Below are positions 1 to 9,182 of a stretch of DNA of 64,000 bases, one piece after another. Where the stretch lies: the NCBI GenBank assembly GCA_016716425.1, contig JADJWJ010000020.1:124001-188000 (forward strand), in the 5' to 3' direction. Position numbers and translations under genes: made by a program. Under the pieces are notes generated by a model. It saw only the letters and a program-made list of their open reading frames with translations, was not told where the DNA came from and ran no database searches. Position 1 is the first letter of the stretch, and each line of letters begins with the position of its first letter. The DNA is from Betaproteobacteria bacterium (GTDB taxonomy: Bacteria > Pseudomonadota > Gammaproteobacteria > Burkholderiales > Casimicrobiaceae).

Positions 1-1
1 C

Positions 2-1924
2 CAGCCGCTGCCCGGGACCTGTCCGACAGGCATACTCAGCGACGGTTTCTGCCTGTGGGAGACGAAGGACTGGACCGACCACATGCCCGAGATCGAACGC
101 GCCAACGTGTACGCGCGCGGTGCGTTCAACTTCACACCCGACATCCAGGGCTACACCGAACTGTCGTACTTCAAGGTCACGACCGACACGCGCGGCACCC
201 CGACCGCCATGCGGGGCAACTGGTTCAACCCGCAGACCCTCTCGATCGTGTCCTCCACCGGCACGGCCAACCTTCCGGTCGGCCACCCGGACAATCCGTT
301 CTCGGCCAACGGCCAGGCCGCGCGCATGTACTACACCGATGCCGCGCTGGGCGGCCGCGATGCCCATTACGAAACCGACACGCAGCGCTATCTGCTCGGC
401 GTCAAGGGCGCGACGGCAGGCTGGGACTGGGACCTGGCGGGCCTGTACATCCGCAGCGACACCGACGTCACGCGGAAGAATTTCTACAGCTACGACCGGA
501 TGCTGCAGGGGCTGGCCGGCACCGGCCCGTACGGCTACTACCGGGTCGGCGCCAACGCCAACCTCAACAATCCCGCGATCTACGACTGGATCGCGCCGGA
601 CCGCTCGTGGAGCATCAAGTCGGAGAACACGATCTTCGACGCCAAGGCCTCGCGCGACATCTACAAGCTGCAGGGCGGGCAAATGGCGCTGGCCGTCGGC
701 TACCAGTTCATGAAGGAGGAGTTGTCGAACCCGGGCACGCCAGGCACGGAGACCGGCAATGTCGTGGGCCTCGGCTACTCGGCGGCGTTCGGCTCGCGCG
801 ACATCAACGCGCTGTTCGCGGAACTGTACGCGCCGGTCCTCAAGAACCTGGAAATCACGGCGGCCATTCGCTGGGACGATTACTCCGACGTCGACTCGAC
901 GTGGAACCCGAAGATCGGCGCCAAGTGGACGGTCATCCCGTCGCTCGTGCTGCGCGGCACGTGGGCCACGGCGTTCCGCGCCCCCGGCCTGTACGAGACG
1001 TCGACCGCCAACGCATCGGCCGGCTTCACGACGGCGTCCGACCCGATCCGCTGCCCGGTCACCGGCGCGGCGGCCGACTGCCAGGGGACGGTGCTCGGCA
1101 TCAACACCGGCAACCCGTTCATCAAGCCTGAGACGTCGGACACGTGGACGGTCGGCGTGATCTGGGAGCCCGTGCCCGGCCTGTCCGGAACGCTGGACTA
1201 CTGGAACATCGAAACGCAGGACCAGATCACGATCGGCAGCGTGCAGGGCGTGCTCAACAATCCGGGCAACTTCCCCGCCGCGACCATCGGCCGCGACTCC
1301 AACAACCTGCCGGGCATCCCGAACTCGGGGACGGTGCTGTACGTGCAGACGCCGTATCAGAACGCGAATACGGTCAAGACCGATGGCATCGACCTCGACA
1401 TCGTCTGGCGGATCCCGACGAAGGACTGGGGTACGTTCACTCCCCAGTTCCAGTGGACGCACATCTTCAACTACAGCCAGACGCTGGGCGGCATCGAGTA
1501 CAAGTACGCGGGCACCAACGGCAACTACGACGTGTCGTCGGCACAGGGCACGCCGGAAGACCGCTGGAACCTGATCCTCGGCTGGTCGCGCGGACCGTGG
1601 ACCGCGACGGGCACCGTCCGCTTCGTCAGCGGCTACGACGAGATCCCATGGGAAGGCGAGCCGGTCCCCGACGCGTGCCTGTGGCACTGGTCGGACGACC
1701 AGACCGGCTGCTCGGTGGACTCATTCACGACGTTCGACCTTTCGGCCTCCTACAAGGGCTTCAAGAACTGGGAGATCTTCGGGTCGATCATCAACGTGTT
1801 CAACGAAAAGGCGCCGTTCGCGCCGGCCGCGGCGTACGGTCTCGTCAACTACAACTACAACTACTCGGCCTCCGGGGCCACCGGCACGCAGTTCAACCTG
1901 GGCGTCCGCTACACGTTCAACTAG
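2..1924 (+). CDS. TonB-dependent receptor, C-terminal part (5' end outside window)
   Basis: This is an outer-membrane active transporter that would take up a bulky ligand using energy from TonB-ExbBD. The reading frame is open from base 2, so the plug and signal peptide lie upstream of the window. What is visible is the 22-strand barrel region, rich in alternating Tyr/Trp/Asn strands, ending in the motif GVRYTFN with the terminal aromatic typical of outer-membrane barrels. It aligns closely along its whole length with the next gene: both share WEPVPGLSGT, DYWNIET, NNLPG and NYNYNY blocks. The pair is therefore a tandem duplication. The ligand cannot be named. A strong hairpin terminator follows the stop, so the two receptors are probably separate transcripts. 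Confidence 0.93.
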   Translation, partial: QPLPGTCPTGILSDGFCLWETKDWTDHMPEIERANVYARGAFNFTPDIQGYTELSYFKVTTDTRGTPTAMRGNWFNPQTLSIVSSTGTANLPVGHPDNPFSANGQAARMYYTDAALGGRDAHYETDTQRYLLGVKGATAGWDWDLAGLYIRSDTDVTRKNFYSYDRMLQGLAGTGPYGYYRVGANANLNNPAIYDWIAPDRSWSIKSENTIFDAKASRDIYKLQGGQMALAVGYQFMKEELSNPGTPGTETGNVVGLGYSAAFGSRDINALFAELYAPVLKNLEITAAIRWDDYSDVDSTWNPKIGAKWTVIPSLVLRGTWATAFRAPGLYETSTANASAGFTTASDPIRCPVTGAAADCQGTVLGINTGNPFIKPETSDTWTVGVIWEPVPGLSGTLDYWNIETQDQITIGSVQGVLNNPGNFPAATIGRDSNNLPGIPNSGTVLYVQTPYQNANTVKTDGIDLDIVWRIPTKDWGTFTPQFQWTHIFNYSQTLGGIEYKYAGTNGNYDVSSAQGTPEDRWNLILGWSRGPWTATGTVRFVSGYDEIPWEGEPVPDACLWHWSDDQTGCSVDSFTTFDLSASYKGFKNWEIFGSIINVFNEKAPFAPAAAYGLVNYNYNYSASGATGTQFNLGVRYTFN

Positions 1925-1950
1925 AGCGGTTCGCGTTCCATGCAAGTTCG

Positions 1951-1979
1951 ATCCGGCGGGGCAACCCGCCGGATTTTTT
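1951..1979 (+). terminator. Rho-independent terminator of first receptor gene
   Basis: A perfect 10-bp stem (atccggcggg, 1951-1960, pairing with 1965-1974) with a gcaa tetraloop is followed by a run of T. It sits 26 bases after the receptor stop codon and reads on the plus strand. Confidence 0.9.
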
Positions 1980-1999
1980 GTAGCGAAGTCGGGATCCGA

Positions 2000-2063
2000 G
2001 CCGTAATACTAGCCTCCCAACCGCCTGCTTTCTGCGGCGGACACGCAGGACATGTATTACGGC
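2000..2063. repeat. Spaced 10-bp inverted repeat upstream of second receptor
   Basis: The sequence gccgtaatac (2000-2009) recurs inverted as gtattacggc (2054-2063), 44 bases apart, in the leader region of the second receptor. It could be a looping operator or a leader RNA stem. No known regulator motif was recognised. Confidence 0.4.
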
Positions 2064-2136
2064 TGGGACCCCAATTTCAACCGCTGGGGACGTAGGCTCC
2101 GGCCGATTTGCACGTGATCCGATTCGAGGCACCACC

Positions 2137-4854
2137 ATGAAAGCTGCGTTCTCCCTTCTTCCGGTCGCCGCCGCGCTGCTCGCCGCCGGCGCGGTCTCCG
2201 CGCAGGACATCCGCGTCAACGTCACCGGGACCAACATCAAGCGCGTCGAGACCGAGACCGCGGCGCCGATCGAGACGATCACGCGCGAGGACATCCAGGC
2301 CTCGGGCCTGCAGACGATCGCCGCGGTCGTGCAGGCGATCACCGCCAACAACAACGGCACGATCTCCAACGCGTTCGTCAACGGTTTCGCCGCCGGCGCA
2401 TCCGGCGTGTCGCTGCGCGGCTTGGGCGCCAACAACACGCTGGTGCTGCTGAACGGCCGCCGGCTCGCCGTCTACGGGCTGGCCGACGACGGCCAGCGCT
2501 CGTTCGTCAACCTGAACCAGGTGCCGTTCGACGCCGTCGAGCGCATCGAGGTGCTGAAGGACGGTGCGTCCGCGATCTACGGCTCGGACGCGGTCGCCGG
2601 CGTGGTCAACATCATCCTGCGCGAGCAGTACACCGGGTTCACGGGCACGGCCACCGGCGGCGCCACGTACCAGGGCGACGGCGAGCAGTTCCGCGCGGCG
2701 GTCACCGCCGGCGTGGGCGACCTGACGAAGGACCGCTACAACGCGTTCATCACGATCGACGGCCAGTCGCAGCGCGCGATCGCCACGAACAACCGCCGCC
2801 AGTACGTCGGTTCCAACAACCTCGAGTTCATGGGCCTGCCCGACGCGCGGCCCGGCAACCCGTTCTCCGGCTTCGGGACGTCGTCGCTCGTGGGCAACGT
2901 GCGGCCGGTCGCGGCGACGAATCCGAATGGAGCCGCCGGCACGTTCCAGTCGCTGGCGGGCTGCGCCGCGGGCAACGTCGACGCCGACGGCTTCTGCCGC
3001 TGGGAGGTCAAGGACTATCTGCAGATCCAGCCGAAGACCGAGAACCTCAACGTGCTGGCGAAGGGCGCGTACCAGATCAACGCGACGACGCAGGCGTACG
3101 CCGAGTTCTCGTACTTCCAGTCGAAGGTTTCCACGGAGTTCACGCCGCAGGCCGTCCGCTCGACGTGGTACAGCACCGCGGGGCAGACGGTCGTCAGTTC
3201 GGCGAACATCTACCTGCCGGTCGGCCACCCGGACAACCCGTTCTCGGCGAGCAACGAGGTCGCGCGCCTGTACTACACGGCGGCCGACGTCGGCGGCCGC
3301 AACAGCGAGTACCAGGACGACACGCAACGCTACCTCGTCGGCGTCAAGGGCACGAACTGGGGCTGGGACTGGGACGCGGGCGCCATGTACATCCGCAACG
3401 ACGGCTCGGTGCGCCAGACCGGCTACCTCAACTACCAGAACCTGCTGCAGGCGCTGAATGGCCGGGGCGGCTTCGGGTACTACCGGATCGGCGCCAACGC
3501 GGGCCTGAACGACCCGGGCATCTACGGCTTCATCTCGCCGGAGATCGGGCAGGACACGAAGAGCGAGAACACGCAAGTGGACGTCAAGGCCTCGCGCGAC
3601 CTCATGAAGCTCGACGGCGGGCAGCTCGCACTCGCGCTGGGCGCCGAGTTCCGCCGGGAGGAGCTGAACAACCCGGGCGAGACCGAGGTGTACCTGGGCA
3701 ACGTGATCGGGCTGGGGTACTCGTCGGGCGTGGCGTCGCGCAACGTGACCGCCGTCTACGGCGAACTCTTCGCGCCGGTGCTGAAGAACCTCGAGCTCAC
3801 CGCGGCGCTGCGCTACGACCGCTACTCCGACTATGGCGCCAACTGGGCGCCGAAGGTCGGCGCCAAGTGGACGCCGGTGCCGCAGCTCGTGCTGCGCGGC
3901 ACGTACAGCGAGGGCTTCCGGGCGCCGGGGCCGTACGAGTCGGGCAACAGCGCGACCAACGGCTTCACGTCGGTCGTCGACCCGGTCCGCTGCCCGGTCA
4001 CCGGTTCGCCGGCCGACTGCGGCTCCGGCAACGTCGGCGTCATCGCCATCGGCAACCCGAGCCTGCAGCCGGAAGAGTCGCAGAGCTGGACGGTCGGCCT
4101 CGTGTGGGAGCCGGTCCCCGGGCTGTCGGGCACGATCGACTACTGGAACATCGAGACGAAGCAGGTGATCAGCGGATCCGACGCGCAGCTCGTGGTGAAC
4201 GACCCGGCGGCGTTCCCCAACGCGCTCGTGCTGCGCGACCCGACCAACAACCTGCCCGGCGTCCCGAACTCGGGCACGCTGCTCGCGGTGGCCACGCCGT
4301 TCCTCAACGACTTCAAGCAGAGCACCGACGGCATCGACGTCTCGGCGCGCTGGCGCTGGCTCCTGAAGGACTACGGCACGCTGACCACGTCGCTCGAGTG
4401 GACGCACATCCTGCACTTCACGCGCAAGTTCAACGACGGGTCGAGCTACGAGTACGCGGGCACGCACGGGCCGACGGTGCTGTCGAGTTCCGCCGGCATC
4501 CCGCAGGACCGGTTCAACCTGACGCTGGCGTGGGAGAAGGGACCGTGGAACGTCGCGGGCATCGTCCGCTACGTCGGCCCGATGGACACGATCGAGGCGA
4601 ACGAGCTGCCCGAGTGCCTGCAGCCGGACTTCGACAACTGCACGGTGGCGTCGTTCACGACGCTCGACCTGTCCGCCCAGTACGCCGGCTTCAAGAACTG
4701 GCAGATCTTCGGCTCGGTCGTCAACGTGTTCAACCGGCTCGCGCCGCTCGACGTGCAGGCGGCCTACGGCGGCTACAATTACAACTACAACTACGCGAAC
4801 TCCGGCGCCACCGGCACGCAGTTCAACCTCGGCGTGCGCTACACGTTCAAGTAG
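2137..4854 (+). CDS. TonB-dependent receptor
   Basis: A complete 905-residue outer-membrane TonB-dependent transporter. Residues 1-22 form a signal peptide with an Ala-x-Ala-like cleavage region before QDIRV. The plug follows (about 30-160), with the conserved ETITREDIQASG, LRGLGANNTLVLLNGRR and IEVLKDGASAIYGSDAVAG signatures. The barrel runs from about 200 to the end and finishes GVRYTFK. The chosen ATG has a GAGG ribosome site 8 bases upstream and is the only start that gives a signal peptide. Plug features such as TNIKRVETETAAPIETI are typical of the Xanthomonas/Oxalobacteraceae-type receptors often used for saccharides or peptides, but the substrate is not determinable. The upstream gene is a paralogue, and an exbBD-tonB operon lies 1.7 kb downstream. 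Confidence 0.95.
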   Translation: MKAAFSLLPVAAALLAAGAVSAQDIRVNVTGTNIKRVETETAAPIETITREDIQASGLQTIAAVVQAITANNNGTISNAFVNGFAAGASGVSLRGLGANNTLVLLNGRRLAVYGLADDGQRSFVNLNQVPFDAVERIEVLKDGASAIYGSDAVAGVVNIILREQYTGFTGTATGGATYQGDGEQFRAAVTAGVGDLTKDRYNAFITIDGQSQRAIATNNRRQYVGSNNLEFMGLPDARPGNPFSGFGTSSLVGNVRPVAATNPNGAAGTFQSLAGCAAGNVDADGFCRWEVKDYLQIQPKTENLNVLAKGAYQINATTQAYAEFSYFQSKVSTEFTPQAVRSTWYSTAGQTVVSSANIYLPVGHPDNPFSASNEVARLYYTAADVGGRNSEYQDDTQRYLVGVKGTNWGWDWDAGAMYIRNDGSVRQTGYLNYQNLLQALNGRGGFGYYRIGANAGLNDPGIYGFISPEIGQDTKSENTQVDVKASRDLMKLDGGQLALALGAEFRREELNNPGETEVYLGNVIGLGYSSGVASRNVTAVYGELFAPVLKNLELTAALRYDRYSDYGANWAPKVGAKWTPVPQLVLRGTYSEGFRAPGPYESGNSATNGFTSVVDPVRCPVTGSPADCGSGNVGVIAIGNPSLQPEESQSWTVGLVWEPVPGLSGTIDYWNIETKQVISGSDAQLVVNDPAAFPNALVLRDPTNNLPGVPNSGTLLAVATPFLNDFKQSTDGIDVSARWRWLLKDYGTLTTSLEWTHILHFTRKFNDGSSYEYAGTHGPTVLSSSAGIPQDRFNLTLAWEKGPWNVAGIVRYVGPMDTIEANELPECLQPDFDNCTVASFTTLDLSAQYAGFKNWQIFGSVVNVFNRLAPLDVQAAYGGYNYNYNYANSGATGTQFNLGVRYTFK

Positions 4855-4892
4855 CCCGCGCCCGGCACCTTCATCCGCTCGAGGAAACCGCC

Positions 4893-5375
4893 ATGAACCG
4901 ACTCGTCGTCGTGACCGCGCTGGCCGCTGCCGTGCTGGCGGCGCCGCTTGCCCTGGCCCAGGCGCAGGCCAACCCCGAGGCCGTCGCCGAGTTGGAGGCG
5001 CTGCGTGCGGACGCCCGGAAGGACAAGCGGGCGCTGGTCGCGTCGACGCTGCAGCTCACCGACGCCGAGGCGAAGAAGTTCTGGCCGGTGTACGACCGCT
5101 ACCAGTCGGAGCTCAACGTCTACCGGCGGGAGCGCAACGTCGCGCTGGAGGAGCTCGTCTCGCGCGACAAGCCGATGACGAACCGCTACGCGAAGGACTT
5201 CGCCAACGAGCTGCTCAAGATCGAGGAGCAGGAAATCAAGTCGCGGCGCAAGATGCACAACGCCGTGATGCGCGCACTGCCGCCGAAGAAGGCCGCCCAG
5301 TACCTGCAGATCGAGCAGAAGCTCCGCGCGGCGCAGGCCTACGAGATCGCGGTCGCATTTCCGCTCGAGAAGTAG
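4893..5375 (+). CDS. Small exported helical protein of unknown function
   Basis: A 160-residue protein with a clear signal peptide (MNRLVVVTALAAAVLAAPLALAQ cut after about residue 23, given here in part). The mature part is almost entirely charged amphipathic helix: the LTDAEAKKFWPVYDRY segment is followed by a Lys/Glu-rich helix. This layout resembles periplasmic Spy/CpxP-like helical chaperones and sensors, but no diagnostic LTxxQ pair was seen, so the family is unassigned. It starts 38 bases after the receptor stop with a GAGG ribosome site, so it is probably co-transcribed with the receptor and may assist its folding or ligand handling; this is inference from position only. Confidence 0.85.
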   Translation: MNRLVVVTALAAAVLAAPLALAQAQANPEAVAELEALRADARKDKRALVASTLQLTDAEAKKFWPVYDRYQSELNVYRRERNVALEELVSRDKPMTNRYAKDFANELLKIEEQEIKSRRKMHNAVMRALPPKKAAQYLQIEQKLRAAQAYEIAVAFPLEK

Positions 5376-5382
5376 CGCACTA

Positions 5383-5537
5383 GCAGGCTGTTGAAATTCC
5401 CCCGGTGTCATCCCGAGGAGCGCAGCGACGAGGGATCTGCTTGTACGCAACGCGTTGATTCGCGGCAGAAGCAGATCCCTCGCTGCGCTCGGGATGACAC
5501 CGGGAAGTGGATATCGGCACGCATTTCAACAGCCTGC
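5383..5537. repeat. MITE-like palindromic element
   Basis: A perfect 15-bp terminal inverted repeat (gcaggctgttgaaat at 5383-5397, its complement at 5523-5537) encloses a second long dyad. The left inner arm at 5401-5442 (starting cccggtgtcatcccgag) pairs with 5469-5504, apart from short gag and gac insertions. The inner arms match a type of interspersed palindrome seen in many high-GC proteobacteria. It has no ORF and lies at the end of the receptor transcript, so it could also act as a terminator hairpin. Confidence 0.8.
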
Positions 5538-5559
5538 GAGGCGCCTGCGGCGCCGGCGG

Positions 5560-5820
5560 TCACGTCGCCGGCCTGCACGGCTGCGAGGGGCCGCCGCGCG
5601 CCCACGCGACGTCGGGCTCGCGCACGCCGATCACGTCGATCCGGGCCGGCACGATCGCGACCGCGGCGGGTGCGTGCGGTGCCGCCGCCATGGCGGGCGG
5701 GGCCGCGTCCAGCGCGAGCCGCGCCGGCAGCACGACGGCCGCGGCCAGCGTGACGACGGACAGCGCGGCGGCGGCCAGTCCGATCCTGGCGCGCGGTGCT
5801 GCGGATTGCCAGTGGTTCAT
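5560..5820 (-). CDS. Small single-pass membrane or exported protein, unknown
   Basis: An 86-residue product begins at the ATG whose codon starts at 5820. A textbook AAAGGAG ribosome site lies 8 bases upstream on the minus strand, which is the main reason for calling it. Residues about 12-38 form one hydrophobic helix (RIGLAAAALSVVTLAAAVVL), followed by an Ala/Pro-rich linker, a short hydrophobic IVPARIDVIGV stretch and a polar tail. No family was recognised. It could be an uncleaved membrane anchor or a secreted peptide. It stands alone between two palindromic elements. Confidence 0.6.
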   Translation of the reverse strand: MNHWQSAAPRARIGLAAAALSVVTLAAAVVLPARLALDAAPPAMAAAPHAPAAVAIVPARIDVIGVREPDVAWARGGPSQPCRPAT

Positions 5821-6064
5821 CGCAATGCTCCTTTGCGGTCGCGTCCGACTACCACTTGGATGCGGCGCAGCCGGGTGCGGGATTCGTCCGGGCGGAACGG
5901 TCTCGCGGCAGCCGACGGACGCCATCGTGGCAACGGTCGGGCGAACGCTCAACAGGTATGCGACCAACCCAGCGGTGCGCGGCGCAGGGCCGCGCCGCGG
6001 GCGATGAAGCTTGAGCCGCGGGCACGCCGCGGGGGCGCCGGCCGCCACCCCGGCGAGGATGTGA

Positions 6065-6242
6065 CTAGTGGCCTGTAACGGGGGAAGCGGAAGTGAACGA
6101 CAGTGGTCTGGCGCGGCCATTCGAGCCAAATGCAAGGCGCCGCTGCGCCGCAAGGGCGGCCCCCCTTGCAAGCAGCGGCAACGCAGCAGTTGGCTCGAAT
6201 GGCTCGCCAGTCACTTTCGATTCCTCCGTTACAGGCCACTAG
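6065..6242. repeat. MITE-like palindromic element with 17-bp terminal repeats
   Basis: A perfect 17-bp inverted repeat (ctagtggcctgtaacgg at 6065-6081 and its complement at 6226-6242) borders about 178 bp. Inside, cattcgagccaa and ttggctcgaatg form a second dyad around a GC-rich centre. The element has no coding potential. It differs in sequence from the 5383-5537 element, so two unrelated palindrome families flank the small gene between them. Confidence 0.75.
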
Positions 6243-6274
6243 AGTGTTTCCCCTAACTTCGCGGCGGCCGGTGG

Positions 6275-6303
6275 GTGGACTTTTCGGCCGGTTTGTGTAG
6301 AAT
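6275..6303 (+). promoter_or_regulatory. Candidate sigma-70 promoter for exbB operon
   Basis: A gtggac -35-like hexamer (6275-6280) is separated by 17 bp from TAGAAT (6298-6303), which has TG immediately upstream. It reads towards exbB and would give a leader of roughly 270 bases containing the hairpin at 6326-6350. Confidence 0.4.
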
Positions 6304-6325
6304 TCTGCGGCTTTCGATGAAAAAC

Positions 6326-6350
6326 TTGGCCCTGCCCATGGCAGGGCCAA
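6326..6350. other. Strong hairpin in the exbB leader
   Basis: An 11-bp perfect stem (ttggccctgcc at 6326-6336 with 6340-6350) has a 3-base loop and is followed by a weak gttttgg tract. It may be a weak terminator or attenuator ahead of exbB, or a DNA operator. Iron- or energy-dependent control of exbB is common in other bacteria, but no Fur box was recognised here. Confidence 0.5.
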
Positions 6351-6577
6351 TGCGTTTTGGCGCATGTGCGCCCGGCCTCGCGGCGGTGCCGTGCGGCAGT
6401 CGCGGACCCGACGTGGCCGCGGTCTGCCGCGCACCCCTCCGCGACCGGGGCCCCACCTTACGCAACCAGTAACCTGTCTGATTGCGGATGGGGATTTCCG
6501 GCGCGCCGTTGGCAGCGTCCGTACAACCAGGACACCTTGCCAATTTTCTGACAAACAACCCTCTGTCTGGAGACCAC

Positions 6578-7444
6578 ATGTTGAAGAAGATCCGTCTGGC
6601 CGCCCTGGGCACGGCCATGCTGATTGCGATCGCCGCCGCGGCTGTGCCGCACCCGGCGCAGGCGCAAGCACAGCCCGCCGCCCCGGCCGCCCCCGCGGCG
6701 CCCGCCGCGCCCGCCGCCGTCACCCCGCCGGCGCCCGCTCCGGTCGCCAAGGCCGCGGCCAAGCCGGCCGACGTCATCGAGAATCCGTACGGTCTCGAGG
6801 CGCTGTGGAAGGGCGGCGACATGGTCGCCAAGGCCACGCTGGCCATCCTCGTCATCATGTCGATGGGCAGCTGGTACATCATCATCACCAAGCTCTACGA
6901 GCAGTACAAGATGGGCGCCCAGGCGAAGGACGCGAACAAGAAGTTCTGGCGGGCGGCCTCCATCAAGCAGGGCACCGAGGAGCTCAAGAAGTCGAGCCCC
7001 TATCGCTTCATCGCGGAGTCCGCGCTGGAGGCCAACATCAAGCACGACGGGATGCTGGCCAGCGTCGACCTGAACGACTGGATCGCGATGTCGATCCAGC
7101 GCGCGATCGACAACGTGCAGAGCCGCACGCAGGACGGCCTGGCGTTCCTCGCGACCGTGGGCTCGACGGCCCCCTTCGTCGGCCTGTTCGGCACGGTGTG
7201 GGGCATCTATCACGCGCTGACCGCGATCGGCATCGCCGGGCAGGCGTCGATCGACAAGGTCGCCGGCCCCGTCGGCGAAGCGCTGATCATGACGGCGATC
7301 GGCCTCGCGGTCGCGGTGCCGGCGGTGCTCGGCTACAACTGGCTCATCCGCCGCAACAAGGCGGCGATGGACCAGGTCCGCGGCTTCGGCGCCGACCTGC
7401 ACGCGGTGCTGCTCTCCAACACGAAGTCGCCCGCGAAGGCCTGA
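6578..7444 (+). CDS. exbB: ExbB/TolQ-family proton channel subunit
   Basis: ExbB forms the inner-membrane pentamer that, with ExbD, converts proton flow into work passed by TonB to outer-membrane receptors. The 288-residue start at 6578 has GGAG 5 bases upstream and yields a signal-like N-terminus, then an Ala/Pro-rich periplasmic linker (about 30-60). The first membrane helix follows (ATLAILVIMSMGSWYIIITKL, here about 80-100), then the cytoplasmic part. The MotA/TolQ/ExbB core is GSTAPFVGLFGTVWGIYHA and ends with the second and third helices around VGEALIMTAIGLAVAVPAVL. An upstream in-frame ATG would add an unlikely polar extension. It heads an exbB-exbD-exbD-tonB operon with 4-50 bp gaps. 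Confidence 0.95.
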   Translation: MLKKIRLAALGTAMLIAIAAAAVPHPAQAQAQPAAPAAPAAPAAPAAVTPPAPAPVAKAAAKPADVIENPYGLEALWKGGDMVAKATLAILVIMSMGSWYIIITKLYEQYKMGAQAKDANKKFWRAASIKQGTEELKKSSPYRFIAESALEANIKHDGMLASVDLNDWIAMSIQRAIDNVQSRTQDGLAFLATVGSTAPFVGLFGTVWGIYHALTAIGIAGQASIDKVAGPVGEALIMTAIGLAVAVPAVLGYNWLIRRNKAAMDQVRGFGADLHAVLLSNTKSPAKA

Positions 7445-7448
7445 CGCC

Positions 7449-7880
7449 ATGGCGATGAACGTCGGCTCCGGCAGCGGCGAGGAGGACGAGGTCGTCTCCG
7501 CCATCAACACGACGCCGCTCGTCGACATCATGCTGGTGCTGCTGATCATCTTCCTGATCACGGTGCCGGTCGTCACGACGTCGATTCCCGTCGAGCTGCC
7601 CAAGGAGCGCAACGAGATCCGCGAGACCAAGCCCGAGAACATCGTGCTGTCGGTCGACCAGCAGGGCGGCATCTACTGGAACGAGCTGCGGATTCCGTCG
7701 ACGGCGGCGCTGATCGACCGGCTGAAGAAGATCGCCGTGCTCGACCCGCAGCCCGAGGTGCAGATCCGCGGCGATGGCCGTGCGAACTACGACTCCGTGG
7801 GCCGGATCATCTACGCGTGCCAGCGCGCGGGGATCGCCAAGGTCGGCTTCATCACGGAACCGCCGGTGCGCGGCGGCTGA
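7449..7880 (+). CDS. exbD: ExbD biopolymer transport protein, first copy
   Basis: A 143-residue ExbD: a short cytoplasmic tail, then one membrane helix that carries the proton-binding Asp in NTTPLVDIMLVLLIIF (about residues 19-34), then a periplasmic domain. It starts 4 bases after exbB stops, so it is translationally linked. It shares the MNVGSG start and the NTTPL-D-MLVLL core with the next gene, which shows a duplication. Two exbD copies in one operon occur in Xanthomonas, where the second is needed only for some receptors; whether that applies here is inference. Confidence 0.94.
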   Translation: MAMNVGSGSGEEDEVVSAINTTPLVDIMLVLLIIFLITVPVVTTSIPVELPKERNEIRETKPENIVLSVDQQGGIYWNELRIPSTAALIDRLKKIAVLDPQPEVQIRGDGRANYDSVGRIIYACQRAGIAKVGFITEPPVRGG

Positions 7881-7910
7881 CGCCGCGCCCGGTCACCAAG
7901 GACCAGGACC

Positions 7911-8345
7911 ATGAGCATGAACGTCGGCTCGGGCGGCAGCTCGGGCAACCAGGACGTGATCCTCGACATCAACACCACGCCGCTGATCGACGTGATGCTG
8001 GTGCTGCTGGTGATGCTGATCATCACGATCCCGATCCAGCTGCACTCGGTCAACCTCAACATGCCGACCGGCAATCCGCCGCCGCCGCTGGTCAAGCCGG
8101 AGGTGGTCAAGATCGACATCGATCCGACGAGCGTCGTGTACTGGAACGGCGAGGCGGTGGCCGACCGCGCGGCGCTCGAGGAGAAGCTGGGCGCGGCCGC
8201 GGCGCAGGCGGTGCAGCCGGAGCTGCACCTGCGCCCGGACAAGAACGCCCAGTACGCGATCGTCGCGGGCGTCATGGTGTCGGCGCAGCGGCTCGGCCTG
8301 ACCAAGATCGGCATCGTCGGCAGCGAGCAGTTCATCAACGATTAG
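7911..8345 (+). CDS. exbD: ExbD biopolymer transport protein, second copy
   Basis: A 144-residue paralogue of the preceding ExbD, with a single helix containing the conserved Asp in INTTPLIDVMLVLLVML and a periplasmic domain that differs more. The two copies share the N-terminal MNVGSG block. It lies 30 bases after the first exbD in the same operon. Dual ExbD subunits may form mixed dimers inside the ExbB pentamer or pair with different receptors such as the two tandem ones upstream. Confidence 0.94.
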   Translation: MSMNVGSGGSSGNQDVILDINTTPLIDVMLVLLVMLIITIPIQLHSVNLNMPTGNPPPPLVKPEVVKIDIDPTSVVYWNGEAVADRAALEEKLGAAAAQAVQPELHLRPDKNAQYAIVAGVMVSAQRLGLTKIGIVGSEQFIND

Positions 8346-8394
8346 TCGGCGGCGGGCGCCACGAGCGCCCGCCGGCATCCGGAGTCGACACGAC

Positions 8395-9051
<657 letters not shown>

Positions 9052-9182
9052 CCAAATCGTGGGGGCCGGCTTCGCGCGCCCACGACTGGTCCCGCTTTGT
9101 CCCAGCGCCATGGCGTCAGCACGAAAACCTTCCGGCGGCCGGGCGCATTCCGTGCGCTGACTTCATCGGGGCCAAGTCGCAC

